From positions 744,001 through 808,000 of the forward strand of contig NZ_MTQP01000066.1 in NCBI RefSeq assembly GCF_001984175.1: a DNA stretch of 64,000 nucleotides. The letters run 5' to 3'. The DNA comes from Saccharothrix sp. ALI-22-I (GTDB lineage: Bacteria; Actinomycetota; Actinomycetes; Mycobacteriales; Pseudonocardiaceae). Made by a program: the position numbers and the translations under genes. Of the stretch, positions 33,504 to 42,695 are shown one piece after another (position 1 is the stretch's first letter; each line of letters begins with the position of its first letter). A model generated the notes under the pieces. That model was not told the origin of the DNA. It saw only the letters and a program-made list of their open reading frames with translations, and ran no database searches.

Positions 33504-33886
33504 CCCGCGCCATGACCACCCGCTGCCCCTGCGGCCAAGGCGACCCGTACGAGACGTGCTGCGCCCCGTTCCACCAGGGCCGCCGCAAAGCCCCCACCGC
33601 CGAAGCCCTCATGCGCTCCCGCTACAGCGCCTTCGCCCTGGGCGACGAGGACTACCTCCTGTCCACCTGGCACCCCACCACCCGCCCAGCGTCCCTGGAC
33701 CTGGACCCGGACCAGCGCTGGACCCACCTGGAAATCCTGTCCCGAACCGACGGCACCCCGTTCCAGACCACCGGCACAGTAGAGTTCCGCGCCCACTACC
33801 GCTGGCAAGGCCAACGCGACGTCCTCCACGAGAACAGCCGCTTCATCCGCGAAAACGGCACCTGGCTCTACCTCTCCCCCGCCTGA
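33500..33886 (+). CDS. YchJ-family protein (UPF0225) with SEC-C-like zinc motif
   Basis: A 128-residue protein starting with the metal-binding CPCGQGDPYETCCAPFHQG, then EALMRSRYSAFALGDEDYLLSTWHP, the hallmark of the YchJ family; the remainder is an NTF2-like fold with VEFRAHYRW and SRFIRENGTWLYL. ATG 33500 overlaps the previous stop (ATGA); ATG 33512 is an alternative. Molecular function unknown. Its 3' end faces the mce operon across a 22-bp repeat array. Confidence 0.88.
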   Translation: MTRAMTTRCPCGQGDPYETCCAPFHQGRRKAPTAEALMRSRYSAFALGDEDYLLSTWHPTTRPASLDLDPDQRWTHLEILSRTDGTPFQTTGTVEFRAHYRWQGQRDVLHENSRFIRENGTWLYLSPA

Positions 33887-33896
33887 CCCCACACCC

Positions 33897-34114
33897 CTTT
33901 CCGAACGCTCAACACGCCCGTTCCCAACGTTGGACACGCGCGTTCTGAGTGTTGGACACGCGCGCGTGTCCAACGTTTGCGTCGGGCGTGTCCAACGTTC
34001 CGGTGCGGTGTGTCCAACGTTGGGAACGCGCGTGTCCAACACTCAGAACGCGTGAGTTGTACGTTCAGGACGCGAGAGTCGAACGCTCGGGTAGGCCGAG
34101 TTCGACGTTCGGGT
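33897..34114. repeat. 22-bp repeat array B in a convergent gap
   Basis: Three reverse units have their xxACAC element at 33910, 33932 and 33954; forward units follow at 33967, 33988, 34010, 34032, 34054, 34076 and 34098. Spacing is 22 bp except one step of 21. Where the two orientations meet, 33951-33974 is a perfect 24-bp palindrome (GTTGGACACGCG and its complement). The last forward units drift from GTGTCC to GAGTTG/GAGTCG, as in array A. It separates the ends of the YchJ gene and mceF. Confidence 0.92.
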
Positions 34115-35209
34115 TTAGCGCGGGGCGTTTTGGGAGCCTCGGACGCCGGTGGCCGAGCCTCGGGGGAGGGTGCAGCCGGCGGCGGTGTTGAAGGGGCCGG
34201 GTGAGGTGTCGAGGCCGGGTTTGCGGGGTGTGGTCTCGTAGCCGGCGTGGCACGGTGGGGGTTCGAAGAAGGTCAGGGCGAGGCCGAACTGGGCCTGGCC
34301 GCTCGCCACCGTCGAGGCGCCCACTGACACGGCGTCCGGCACGGTCACCAAGATCTCCTCCAGCGCGCCCTGCCGGGTGACCAGGACGTCGGCCGTGGTC
34401 AGGAGGTTGGCCAGGACGATGCCGAGGTTGGGGCCGGAGTCCCGCAGCAAGGCGCTGACCTCGGACGCCGCGCCGGGCGCCGCCGCGATCAGCCGGCGCA
34501 GGTCGCCGTCCGACTCACGCAGCCGCGCAGCCACCAACAGCGCGCTGTCCGCGAACGAGTTGATCGCGGCCGAGTGGTCCATCTGGGTTTGCAGGACCAC
34601 CAGGGAGTCGTTGAGCAGGCGCGTGGTCTGCGGCAGGTGCGCACCCGCCGTTCCGATGAACTCGGAAGTCGCGTCCAGCAGCACCTGCAGATCCGGCCCG
34701 GTCCCCCGCAACGCCTGGTCCAGCTCGTCCACGACGGTCCGCAGCGACTCCACCGGCACCGAGCGCGCCAGTTCGTCCAGGCTGGTCAGCACCTGTTCCA
34801 CCGGCAACGGCAGCTTGGTCCGCGATCGCGGGATCACCGACCCGTCCTCCAGGTACGGCCCGTCGTTCCCGCGCGGCCGCAGGTCGACGTACTGCTCCCC
34901 CACCGCCGACCGGTTCGCGACCACGGCCTCCAGGTCCGTCGGGATTCGCGGTGCGCCCGCCCCGATGCGCAACTCGACCTCGACCTGCCCGTCACCCAAC
35001 CGGATCGGCCCGACCCGCCCCACCGGCACACCCCGGTACGTCACCTCACCGCCGGTGAACAACCCACCCGTCCGGGCCAACTCCAACCGGACCACGTACC
35101 CGTCGTGGACCACCACCAGCCCGACGTACCGGGCGCTCACGTAACTGACGCCGAGCAGCGCGATGACCGCGAACAACGCGATCTGCAACCTGATCCGCCG
35201 GGTGATCAT
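34115..35209 (-). CDS. mceF: Mce-family protein, sixth gene of the mce operon
   Basis: A 364-residue Mce protein: one N-terminal membrane segment (IALFAVIALLGVSYVSA), the MlaD/MCE domain about 35-115 with GEVTYRGVPVGRVGPIRL and VGEQYVDLRP, then a long helical region and a disordered, Pro/Gly-rich tail. MceA-F subunits form a needle-like tunnel that carries lipids or sterols across the envelope. ATG 35209 overlaps the mceE stop as TGATG; a TTG at 35212 is less likely. Last gene of the operon, ending at repeat array B. Confidence 0.9.
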   Translation of the reverse strand: MITRRIRLQIALFAVIALLGVSYVSARYVGLVVVHDGYVVRLELARTGGLFTGGEVTYRGVPVGRVGPIRLGDGQVEVELRIGAGAPRIPTDLEAVVANRSAVGEQYVDLRPRGNDGPYLEDGSVIPRSRTKLPLPVEQVLTSLDELARSVPVESLRTVVDELDQALRGTGPDLQVLLDATSEFIGTAGAHLPQTTRLLNDSLVVLQTQMDHSAAINSFADSALLVAARLRESDGDLRRLIAAAPGAASEVSALLRDSGPNLGIVLANLLTTADVLVTRQGALEEILVTVPDAVSVGASTVASGQAQFGLALTFFEPPPCHAGYETTPRKPGLDTSPGPFNTAAGCTLPRGSATGVRGSQNAPR

Positions 35210-36174
35210 CAACGCCCTCCGGGCTTCAGGGTCAGGTACGTGTTGAGGTAGTCGCCCTTCACACCGTCGAGCACCGCGTCGGTGAACGGGAACGTCAGCA
35301 GCAGTTCCAGCGACTGCGGCAGGTTCTGCCCGGACTCGGCCAGCCGCCGCAACGTCGGCTCCAACGCCCGCAGGTCGGCCACCAGGTCGTCCCGGCTCCG
35401 GTTCACCGTGTCCACCGCGACGTCGGACAGGTCCCGCAACGCGTTCAGCAGCCCGACCAACTGCCCGCGCTGCTCGTTCAGCACCCGCAGTCCCGGCTCC
35501 AGCCCGTCCAGCACGTCGCCGATCTCGGCCTTGCGCGATTCCAACGACGACGCGAGCTTGTCCATCCCGTCCAACGCACGCGTGATCTCGCCCTTGTGCG
35601 AATCCAGGGCACCCACGAACGAGTCCACAGTGGACAGCAGCGATTTGACCGCCGCCTCGTTACCCGACAACGCCGCGCTCAGCTCCCGCGAGATGTCCTG
35701 GATCTGCGCGATCCCACCGCCGTTGAGCAGCATCGACAGCGCGCCGAACACCTCCTCCACCTCGGGGTTGCGGTTGGTCCGCGTCACCGGGATGACCGCA
35801 CCGTCCACCAGCGGCGACGCCGACCGCTCGTCGGGCGCGGCCAGCTCCACGTACTTCTCCCCCAGCAGGCTCGACTGCCGCAACCACGCGGACGCGTTCG
35901 CCGGCAGCAGCACGTCACCCCGCACCACGACCCGCACCAACGCCGTAGAACCGTCCTCGGACAACGCGATGTCCTCGACCTTGCCCACCGGCACGTCGTC
36001 CACCTTCACCCCGGCGTGCGGCACGAGGTCGAGCACGTCGTCGAACTCGACGGTCACCCGGTACGGCCGGTCACCCAGGTCCGCACCACCGGGCAGCGGC
36101 AGGTCGTACGCGCTAGGAATCGCCGAGCACCCGGTCAGCACCAGCACGAACCCCAACGCCGCCAACCGCCTCAC
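35209..36174 (-). CDS. mceE: Mce-family lipoprotein, fifth gene of the mce operon
   Basis: A 321-residue Mce lipoprotein. The signal RRLAALGFVLVLTGCSAIPS contains the lipobox LTGC, the defining trait of the MceE position. The MCE domain follows (YRVTVEFDDVLDLVPHAGVKVDDVPVGKVEDI, LLGEKYVEL), then the helical tunnel region with regularly spaced Leu. GTG 36174 overlaps the mceD stop as GTGA. Confidence 0.92.
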   Translation of the reverse strand: MRRLAALGFVLVLTGCSAIPSAYDLPLPGGADLGDRPYRVTVEFDDVLDLVPHAGVKVDDVPVGKVEDIALSEDGSTALVRVVVRGDVLLPANASAWLRQSSLLGEKYVELAAPDERSASPLVDGAVIPVTRTNRNPEVEEVFGALSMLLNGGGIAQIQDISRELSAALSGNEAAVKSLLSTVDSFVGALDSHKGEITRALDGMDKLASSLESRKAEIGDVLDGLEPGLRVLNEQRGQLVGLLNALRDLSDVAVDTVNRSRDDLVADLRALEPTLRRLAESGQNLPQSLELLLTFPFTDAVLDGVKGDYLNTYLTLKPGGR

Positions 36175-37196
36175 CGCACACCTCCCGGCACTCCTACTTG
36201 GCCAGGCACGCTCAGCAGGTCGGTGACGAACTCGTTCAGGTTGGCCCGAGCGTTCAACGTCCCGGTGGCCGGGTCGTAGGCGTTCACCACGTTGTGCAGC
36301 GCGACCGGCGCGACCTCCAGCATCTCGGTCAACGACTGCTGTTGCTGCACAAGAGTCCCGGTCAGCACGGCCAGGTCCTCCACACTGGACTTCACCCGGT
36401 CCCGGTTGTCGTGCACGAACCCCCGCACCTGCTCCAACGCCGAGGCCAACTCCCCCAACGCGGCGCCGAGGTCGTCCCGTTCGGCGGCGAAGAACCCGGA
36501 CACGTCGGCCAACTGGTCGGCCAGCCGACCCACCTGCTCGTCGTTCGCGGCCAACATCGACGTGAAGGCCTGGAGGTTGTCCACGGTCCCGAACAGGTCC
36601 TCCCGCGACCCGGCCAACGTCTTCGCCGCGTCCGCGAGCTGCCGGATCGACTCGTTCAACGCGCCGCCGGTCCCGTCCAGGTTCGCCGCCCCGGTCTGCA
36701 ACAGGTCGGACAACGCGCCCTCGCGGTTGGCCCCGTTCGGGCCGAGCGCGGTCAGCAACGTGTCGAGGCTGGAGTACAGCTCGTCCAACTCGACCGTCCC
36801 GGCCGTCCGCACGCTCGTGATCACCGCGCCGGACACGATCTTGTCGCCCCCGGTGTACACGGGCGTGAGCTGCACGTACCGGTCGGCCACGATGTTGGGC
36901 GACACGACGACGGCACGGACGTCCGCCGGCACGTCCACGTCGTGGTCCAGCTCCAGCTCGACCCGCACCGCGCCACCGTCGGGCAGCACGCCGACCACCT
37001 GGCCGACCTTCACCCCCAGCACCCGCACGTCCGACCCCTCGTACACGCCGACCGCCGCGGTGAAGTAGGCCGCGATCCGCGTCGACGATGGCCGCAGGAA
37101 GATCCACCACACCACAGCCGTCGCGACGAGCACCAACGCCAACCCCTGCGCCAACGCCACGAACAACCGCCGACGGCCCTTCGTCCGCACGAACAT
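36171..37196 (-). CDS. mceD: Mce-family protein, fourth gene of the mce operon
   Basis: A 341-residue Mce protein: Arg/Lys-rich start, membrane helix about 13-33, MCE domain with YFTAAVGVYEGSDVRVLGVKVGQVVGVLPDGG and IVADRYVQLTP, then a long coiled helical region to about residue 310. It contributes one of the six strands of the lipid tunnel. ATG 37196 overlaps the mceC stop as TGATG. Confidence 0.92.
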   Translation of the reverse strand: MFVRTKGRRRLFVALAQGLALVLVATAVVWWIFLRPSSTRIAAYFTAAVGVYEGSDVRVLGVKVGQVVGVLPDGGAVRVELELDHDVDVPADVRAVVVSPNIVADRYVQLTPVYTGGDKIVSGAVITSVRTAGTVELDELYSSLDTLLTALGPNGANREGALSDLLQTGAANLDGTGGALNESIRQLADAAKTLAGSREDLFGTVDNLQAFTSMLAANDEQVGRLADQLADVSGFFAAERDDLGAALGELASALEQVRGFVHDNRDRVKSSVEDLAVLTGTLVQQQQSLTEMLEVAPVALHNVVNAYDPATGTLNARANLNEFVTDLLSVPGQVGVPGGVR

Positions 37197-38161
37197 CAGC
37201 GGCCTCCCGTCGGGCAGTCACGCCGCGCGCCGGGCTCCACCACGAGCCCGCACACGTAGGTGTCGATCCACTGGCCGTTGCCCAGCGAGTTGTTCAGCAG
37301 CCGGTAGTACGGCCCGGCCAACGCCAGGCCCCGGTTCAGCGCGTCCTGGTTGTTCCGCAGCACGTCGGTGACCCGTTCCAGCTGCTCCAACGCGGGCCGC
37401 AGCTGCTCGTTGTTGTCCGCGACCAGGCCGGACAGCTGCTTGGACAGCGCCCGCGTCCCGTCGAGGAGCTTGCTGATCGCGTCACGGCGGTGCCCGATCT
37501 CCTCCAGCAGCAGGTTGCCGTCGGTGATCAGCGCGGCGAAGTCGTTGTTCCGGTCGGCCAACGCGCGGCTGACCTGGTTCGCGCCCTTGACCAGCGACGC
37601 CAGCTGCTCGTCCCGCGAGGAGATGGTCTTGGACAGCGAGGACAGCCCCTCCAACGCCTGCTTCACGTGCTCCGGCGAGTCGCGGAAGGTGTCCGACAGC
37701 ACCTGGAAGCTCTCCGCCAGCAGCTCGGTGTCGATCTCGCCGAGCGTGGTCGACAGATCGCTGAACGCCTCGATCACGTCGTAGGGCGAAGTGGTCCGCG
37801 CCAACGGGATGGTGCCGGTGAGCGGGTCGCGGCCCTCGGAGTCCAGCGCCAGGTACTTCTGCCCGAGCAGGGTCTTGATCCGGATCTCGGCGCGGCTGCG
37901 GTCGCCCAGCTCCACGCCGGCCACCCGGAACGTCACCAGCACCTTGCCCTCGTGCAGCTCGACGTCGGTCACGTTGCCCACCTTCAGGCCCGCGACGCGG
38001 ACCTCGTCGTCCACGCGCAGGCCGGCCGCCTCGGTGAACTCGGCGGAGTGCTTGACGCCGCCGCCGAAGAACGGCAGGTCCTCCAGGAAGAAGGTGAGCG
38101 TGGCGATGACCGCGATGACCAGGAGCCCGACGGCTCCCAGCAGCACCGGTCTGCGTGTCAT
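37196..38161 (-). CDS. mceC: Mce-family protein, third gene of the mce operon
   Basis: A 321-residue Mce protein with a membrane helix (VLLGAVGLLVIAVIATLTFFL), MCE domain (FTEAAGLRVDDEVRVAGLKVGNVTDVEL, LLGQKYLAL) and a long helical region ending in a cysteine-containing tail (YVCGLVVEPGARRDCPTGGR). ATG 38161 overlaps the mceB stop by four bases (ATGA); the longer frame from 38242 would overlap mceB much further. Confidence 0.92.
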   Translation of the reverse strand: MTRRPVLLGAVGLLVIAVIATLTFFLEDLPFFGGGVKHSAEFTEAAGLRVDDEVRVAGLKVGNVTDVELHEGKVLVTFRVAGVELGDRSRAEIRIKTLLGQKYLALDSEGRDPLTGTIPLARTTSPYDVIEAFSDLSTTLGEIDTELLAESFQVLSDTFRDSPEHVKQALEGLSSLSKTISSRDEQLASLVKGANQVSRALADRNNDFAALITDGNLLLEEIGHRRDAISKLLDGTRALSKQLSGLVADNNEQLRPALEQLERVTDVLRNNQDALNRGLALAGPYYRLLNNSLGNGQWIDTYVCGLVVEPGARRDCPTGGR

Positions 38162-39174
38162 CGGTGACACCTCGATTCGGTGACGGGGATGCCCACCGGT
38201 GGTCCGCCGGGCGCGGGCGGGGCGTCCGAGGAGGCCAGGCACAGGTAGAAGTTCAGCCAGGAGCCGTAGGACGCGGTGCGGCCGATGGCCTCGAACTTCA
38301 CCGGCAGGTTCCGGATGAACGGCTCCAGCTCGGGCGCGTTGCCGAGGTTGCCGGCGAGCAGCCCGAGCGCGGCGATGTCGTCCTTCAACGGCTGCCGGCC
38401 CTGTTCCAGCAACGACGCCGTGCTGTCGCTCAACGCCGCCAGGCCGGTGATGGCGTTGCCGATCGGCTGCCGGTCGGCGGCGAACCCGGACACCAGCTGC
38501 CGCATCGAGGTGAGCAGCGAGCCGAACCGGTCGTCCCGGGAGTTGACCGTCTCCAGCACCGTGTTCAGGTTGTCCACGACCTTGCCGATCACGTCGTCCT
38601 TGGCGGCCAACGTGGAGGTGAGCGAGGCGGTGTGGGCGAGCAGGCTCTCCATCGTGCCGCCCTCGCCTTGCAGGACTTGGACGATCTCGTAGGACAGCTT
38701 GTTGACGTCCTCCGGGTTCAGCGCCTGGAACAGCGGCTTGAACCCGTTGAACAGGGTGGTCAGGTCGAGCGCCGGGCTGGTCCGCTCGACCGGGATGAGC
38801 CCGCCGTGCGCCAGTTTCGCGCCGATCCGCCCGGCGGGCTGCTCCAGCGCGATGTACCGCTGGCCGACCAGGTTGCGGTACTTGATGGTCGCGGTGACGT
38901 CGGCGGACAGGGATCGGCCGTCGGCGACGGAGAACTCCACGTCCACCAGCTCGTCGTCCACCAGTTCCATCGACTCGACCTGGCCGACCTTCACCCCGGA
39001 CATCCGCACGTCGTCGCCCTCGGCCAACGCCGTGACGTCGGTGAACCGGGCTTTGTAGGTGCCCTCCGCGTCGACCTGGCTGCCCGCGATGGTCGCCGCC
39101 AGGAACCCGGTCGCGGCCACCGTGACCACGACGAACACGAGGAACTTGGTCAGCGGCGCGGCGATCCCTCTCAT
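38158..39174 (-). CDS. mceB: Mce-family protein, second gene of the mce operon
   Basis: A 338-residue Mce protein: membrane helix about 9-30 (FLVFVVVTVAATGFLAATIAG), MCE domain with ARFTDVTALAEGDDVRMSGVKVGQVESMEL and LVGQRYIALEQP, then the helical tunnel segment, and a Pro-rich C-terminal tail with cysteines. ATG 39174 is ten bases after the mceA stop with GAGAGGG in front. Confidence 0.92.
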   Translation of the reverse strand: MRGIAAPLTKFLVFVVVTVAATGFLAATIAGSQVDAEGTYKARFTDVTALAEGDDVRMSGVKVGQVESMELVDDELVDVEFSVADGRSLSADVTATIKYRNLVGQRYIALEQPAGRIGAKLAHGGLIPVERTSPALDLTTLFNGFKPLFQALNPEDVNKLSYEIVQVLQGEGGTMESLLAHTASLTSTLAAKDDVIGKVVDNLNTVLETVNSRDDRFGSLLTSMRQLVSGFAADRQPIGNAITGLAALSDSTASLLEQGRQPLKDDIAALGLLAGNLGNAPELEPFIRNLPVKFEAIGRTASYGSWLNFYLCLASSDAPPAPGGPPVGIPVTESRCHR

Positions 39175-39184
39175 CTGTGCCCTC

Positions 39185-40282
39185 TCATCTGACCCCCATC
39201 AGCAGGCCGGCCCAGTCCGGCACCTGGTCCGGCGTGACGGCGTTGACCGGACCGGCAGGGCAGTGCGGCGTGCCGTCCTGGCGGTTGACCGGGTCGTCCC
39301 GGCCGGGCAGGTACGGCTCCCCCGGCGGCACGATGGTGACCTGCGCGTGCACGCCGGGCTGGTCGGTGCCCTTGCCGAGCATCTGGTCCATCCGCGGGCG
39401 CAGGGCGTTGACCGCGCTCAGCACGCACGGGAACTCGGGCGAGTAGGTGGCGAACAGTTCCACCGTCGGCCGGGCCCGGTCGGACAGCGCGACCACCGTC
39501 TCGCCGTTGTCGCGGAGGAACCCGGTCAGGTCGGCGGACGCGGTGGTGAGGCTGCCGTAGACGGTGTCGAGGTTCGCGCGCTGCTCGGCGATCGTGCGGC
39601 TGACCGAGGTCGCGTCCTTCAACGCCCGCACCAGGTCCGGGCCCGCGTCGGCGTACACGCCGGTGACGTCGGCGAACTTGGTGATGTCCTGCGTGAGCAC
39701 GGGCAGCTGCGGGTTCAGCTCCCGCAGGTACGCGTCGAGTTGCACGATCGTCCGCCCGAGCGTCTCGCCGCGCCCGTCCAACGCCTGCGCCATCGACGTC
39801 AGCGCGGAGGCGAGCTTGTCCGGCCGCACCGCCTGGAGGGTCGGCAGCAGGTCGGTGAGCACCCGTTCCAGCTCGATCGCGCCGGACGTGCGGTCCTGCT
39901 CGATCACGTCGCCCTGGTCGAGCGTGCCGGTCGGGTCGTCGGGGAGTTCCAGGCTGACGAACCGCTCCCCGAACAGGGTTTTCGGCAGCAGCCGGGCGGA
40001 GACGTTGGCCGGGATGCGGCCGACCTGGTCCGGGTGCAGGCCCAGTTCCAGCTCGGCGCCGTCGCCGTACGAGCGGATCGCCCGCACCTCGCCGACCAGC
40101 ACGCCGAGCAGCTTCACGTCCGACTCGGATTGGAGCTGGTTGCCGACGTGATCGGTGCGCAGCAACACCGTCACCCGAGGGGTGAACACCTTTTGGTACG
40201 CGGCGACGGACAAACCGCACAGCGTGACCAGGAGGGCCGCGAACACCAGCCCGAGCAGACGTCGCCGCAATGCCACGGGCAT
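39185..40282 (-). CDS. mceA: Mce-family protein, first gene of the mce operon
   Basis: A 365-residue Mce protein, N-terminal membrane helix (LLGLVFAALLVTLCGLSVAA), MCE domain with TVLLRTDHVGNQLQSESDVKLLGVLVGEVRAI and LFGERFVSLELP, a helical tunnel region, and an extended tail. As first gene it would normally follow two yrbE permease genes; here the promoter region and a divergent PucR gene are directly upstream instead. ATG 40282 is given; GTG 40276 has better GGAG spacing. Expression is probably controlled through the TTGTCA palindrome at 40374. Confidence 0.92.
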   Translation of the reverse strand: MPVALRRRLLGLVFAALLVTLCGLSVAAYQKVFTPRVTVLLRTDHVGNQLQSESDVKLLGVLVGEVRAIRSYGDGAELELGLHPDQVGRIPANVSARLLPKTLFGERFVSLELPDDPTGTLDQGDVIEQDRTSGAIELERVLTDLLPTLQAVRPDKLASALTSMAQALDGRGETLGRTIVQLDAYLRELNPQLPVLTQDITKFADVTGVYADAGPDLVRALKDATSVSRTIAEQRANLDTVYGSLTTASADLTGFLRDNGETVVALSDRARPTVELFATYSPEFPCVLSAVNALRPRMDQMLGKGTDQPGVHAQVTIVPPGEPYLPGRDDPVNRQDGTPHCPAGPVNAVTPDQVPDWAGLLMGVR

Positions 40283-40373
40283 TCTCCGGAACGTGTCGTG
40301 AATATGCCAGAATTAACATTACCGACGAGTACGTTACTAACGGACGCCCAACCGCACAAGCAACCGAATGCTC

Positions 40374-40391
40374 TTGTCAGTCGAGTGACAA
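40374..40391. promoter_or_regulatory. 18-bp palindrome in the mceA/pucR divergent promoter
   Basis: TTGTCAGTCGAGTGACAA matches its own complement at 16 of 18 positions and has the form TTGTCA-N6-TGACAA. It is 91 bp before mceA and about 155 bp before the divergent regulator; the same form recurs at 42522 and 46089. Confidence 0.75.
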
Positions 40392-40544
40392 AGACCGCGA
40401 CCGGAACACTCACCCTCGTACGAAAATCGGTCTGGACACCCGTTCGGAGCAACCTGATCACCTGAATGCCCCGGTTGACCGCGTTCATGATCAAAAATAC
40501 AGTCTTCGGAATCACACCCAACCGTTTGGTGGTGGGCGAACAGC

Positions 40545-41846
40545 ATGAACAGAACCGGAGAACTCCGAGCCTCCGAGTTGACGCTCATCGGGAACGCGGA
40601 CCTGTGGGAGCAACTGCCCGCCGATCTGGCGCCGAAGTTCCGAGCCAGAGCCGGCGACGTGGCCGTCGACATGGTCCGGGAAATCCAGAACCAGATCGCC
40701 GAATACTCGCAGAAGCTGGAAGGGGTATTCGGCCAAGTGGTGGTGGAAGGGGTGGAACAGGCGATCCACCAGTTCATCGACCGAATGGTCGACCCGACCG
40801 TCCAGCGCGAGGACCGGGCCAAGCTGTTCCGGCTGCTGGGCAAGCTGGAAGTCAGCGCGGGCCGCAGTCTCGACCTGCTCCAGACCGCCTACCGGATCGG
40901 CGCCCGGGTGGCGTGGCGGCGGATCTCCGAATTCGGCCAGAACGAACGCGTGCCGCTGGCCACCATGTGCCTGATCGCCGAGGCGATCTTCGCCTACATC
41001 GACGAGCTGTCGCTGCGGTCGATGGAGGGTTACGCCGAGGCTCAGGCGCGGCACGCGGGCGCGTTGCAACGGCGGCGCAAGCGGTTGCTGGAGCTGCTCC
41101 TGGGCGAACCGGGCTACCACCCGAACGCGCTGGCCGAACTGGCCGAGGCGGCGCACTGGCCGTTGCCGGAGAAGGTGCTGGTGGTGGCGTTGGAACGGCG
41201 CACCGACCAGCACCAGCTGCCGATACCGGCGCTGCACGAGGACATCCTGATGGACCTGGAGGGCAGCGAACCGTGCCTGCTGCTCACCGAGCCGGAACGG
41301 CAGCTGGTCGCGTTGGAGCAGAAGCTCGGCGGGTGGCGCGCGGCCGTCGGGCCGATCGTGCCGCTGGGCTCGGCGCGGCAGTCGCTGCGCTGGGCACGCC
41401 GCACCATCACGCTGATCCAGTCCGGGGCGATCGCGGACAGACCGATGGTGGACACCACCGAGCACCTGTCGACGTTGCTGCTGCTGGGTGACGAGGAGCT
41501 GGTGCACGAGCTGGTGAAGCGGACGCTGGCGCCGCTGGACGGGCTGACGCCCAAACAGCAGCACCGGATGCTGGAAACGATGACCGCGTGGGTGGAGACG
41601 CGGGGCAGCGCACCGGAGGTCGCGTCGAGCCTCGCCGTGCACCCCCAGACGGTCCGCTACCGCTTGCGGCAGTTGGAGGAGCTGTTCGGGGAGAAGCTGC
41701 ACGACCCGGACGCGTTGTTCGACATGGGCATCGCGCTGCGGGCACTGCGGCTGCTCACCGGAGCGACCGGGGCGGCGGGATCGGCAGTTGGATCGGCGGG
41801 GTCCGCGGCGGGCGTCACGGGGTCGACGGGAGCGCGGTCAGCGTGA
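40545..41846 (+). CDS. PucR-family transcriptional regulator
   Basis: A 433-residue regulator of the PucR/CdaR type used by actinomycetes: an N-terminal helical sensor region (about 15-175, with AYRIGARVAWRRISEFGQ), a central degenerate GGDEF-like region, and the C-terminal HTH with SSLAVHPQTVRYRLRQLEELFG (about 355-390). The C-terminus is an Ala/Gly/Ser-rich low-complexity tail. It is transcribed away from mceA, from a shared 262-bp promoter region, so it likely controls the mce operon. Its 3' end overlaps the convergent gene by 32 bp. Confidence 0.88.
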   Translation: MNRTGELRASELTLIGNADLWEQLPADLAPKFRARAGDVAVDMVREIQNQIAEYSQKLEGVFGQVVVEGVEQAIHQFIDRMVDPTVQREDRAKLFRLLGKLEVSAGRSLDLLQTAYRIGARVAWRRISEFGQNERVPLATMCLIAEAIFAYIDELSLRSMEGYAEAQARHAGALQRRRKRLLELLLGEPGYHPNALAELAEAAHWPLPEKVLVVALERRTDQHQLPIPALHEDILMDLEGSEPCLLLTEPERQLVALEQKLGGWRAAVGPIVPLGSARQSLRWARRTITLIQSGAIADRPMVDTTEHLSTLLLLGDEELVHELVKRTLAPLDGLTPKQQHRMLETMTAWVETRGSAPEVASSLAVHPQTVRYRLRQLEELFGEKLHDPDALFDMGIALRALRLLTGATGAAGSAVGSAGSAAGVTGSTGARSA

Positions 41847-42453
41847 TGTCGATCGTGTTGCCGGGCCCGGAGATCAGGCCGGTCATCAGCGCGTCGAGCC
41901 GTTCCCGGCCTTGGCAGCCACCGAAGGGCGGGATCGTGTAGGGGGCGCCCTTCATCGGCATCAGGTTCAGGTCGAACTCGCCTTCGAGGTCGATTGACGC
42001 CGGCTCGACGGTCTGGCACGTCTGGCCGACGTCGAGCGGCTGCCGGTCGACCGCGACCTCGCTGAGCTTGATGTCGACGTCGACGTGGGCCTTGATCTGA
42101 CCGTCCTTGATGGTGCCGGTCACCTTGCCGACCGGGGTCAGGTCGGCGCGCGCGGTGTTGGGCACGAAGCCGAACGCGATGAAGTAGCCGTAGGACGGCG
42201 GCAGCCACAGGTCGCCGGTAATGGTGCCGTTGATGGGGTCGATCTCGGCGTCGAGCGTGCCGGGACCGAGCACGAGCTCCGACTGGAGCTTGAAGATCCG
42301 CGTCACCCCGTCGACCCGGTACTTGACCTTGATGCCGGCGACCGGCTGCGGCGCGCGCACTTCCGGGTAACGCACGACCAAGGTCGGGGTCAGCACCGCG
42401 CCCAGCAGCGCGGCGATCGCCGCGACCGCGGCGACGACCACCGCGACCCTCAC
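41815..42453 (-). CDS. Membrane-anchored protein sharing a domain with the next gene
   Basis: A 212-residue protein with one N-terminal hydrophobic segment (VAVVVAAVAAIAALLGAVL) and an extracytoplasmic domain of about 160 residues. That domain aligns by eye with the C-terminal part of the gene at 42696: LGPGTLDAEIDPINGTITGDLWLP versus LGPGTLNTEVDLLGGKFAGDLALP, GFVPNTA versus GFVPTTA, and GLISGPGNTIDITL versus GTIPGPGNTLDLTI, with a shared cysteine pair. I do not recognise it as a named family. GTG 42453 has GGAG six bases upstream; the ATG at 42528 lies inside an operator-like palindrome and is less likely. Confidence 0.65.
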   Translation of the reverse strand: MRVAVVVAAVAAIAALLGAVLTPTLVVRYPEVRAPQPVAGIKVKYRVDGVTRIFKLQSELVLGPGTLDAEIDPINGTITGDLWLPPSYGYFIAFGFVPNTARADLTPVGKVTGTIKDGQIKAHVDVDIKLSEVAVDRQPLDVGQTCQTVEPASIDLEGEFDLNLMPMKGAPYTIPPFGGCQGRERLDALMTGLISGPGNTIDITLTALPSTP

Positions 42454-42521
42454 CGGCCGGCTCCACTCATTCTGCAAAACTACTTTCGCGAACCTCCTCC
42501 CCACAAGCGCCGACCGACGAT

Positions 42522-42539
42522 TTGTCATGCGCGTGATAA
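42522..42539. promoter_or_regulatory. TTGTCA-N6-TGATAA site upstream of the domain-X membrane gene
   Basis: TTGTCATGCGCGTGATAA differs by one base from the TTGTCA-N6-TGACAA form found before mceA and the lipoprotein gene. Confidence 0.65.
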
Positions 42540-42618
42540 ACCTCCGAGCGGGTTTTGTCGCCTGCCTTACATGACGCCGAAGAATGTGAAAAGAATGCTT
42601 GCCGCAGCCGTTCGGCAT

Positions 42619-42658
42619 AGCTACTTTACTCACCAGTAGCTCTTGCGAAACATCGCAA
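42619..42658. promoter_or_regulatory. Two short inverted repeats before the first DUF6801 gene
   Basis: AGCTACT (42619-42625) with AGTAGCT (42635-42641), and TTGCG (42643-42647) with CGCAA (42654-42658), in an AT-richer stretch 38-77 bp before the start codon. Confidence 0.4.
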
Positions 42659-42695
42659 ACCCTGGTTTCGCACTGCTCTCGACGAGGAGACGCAC

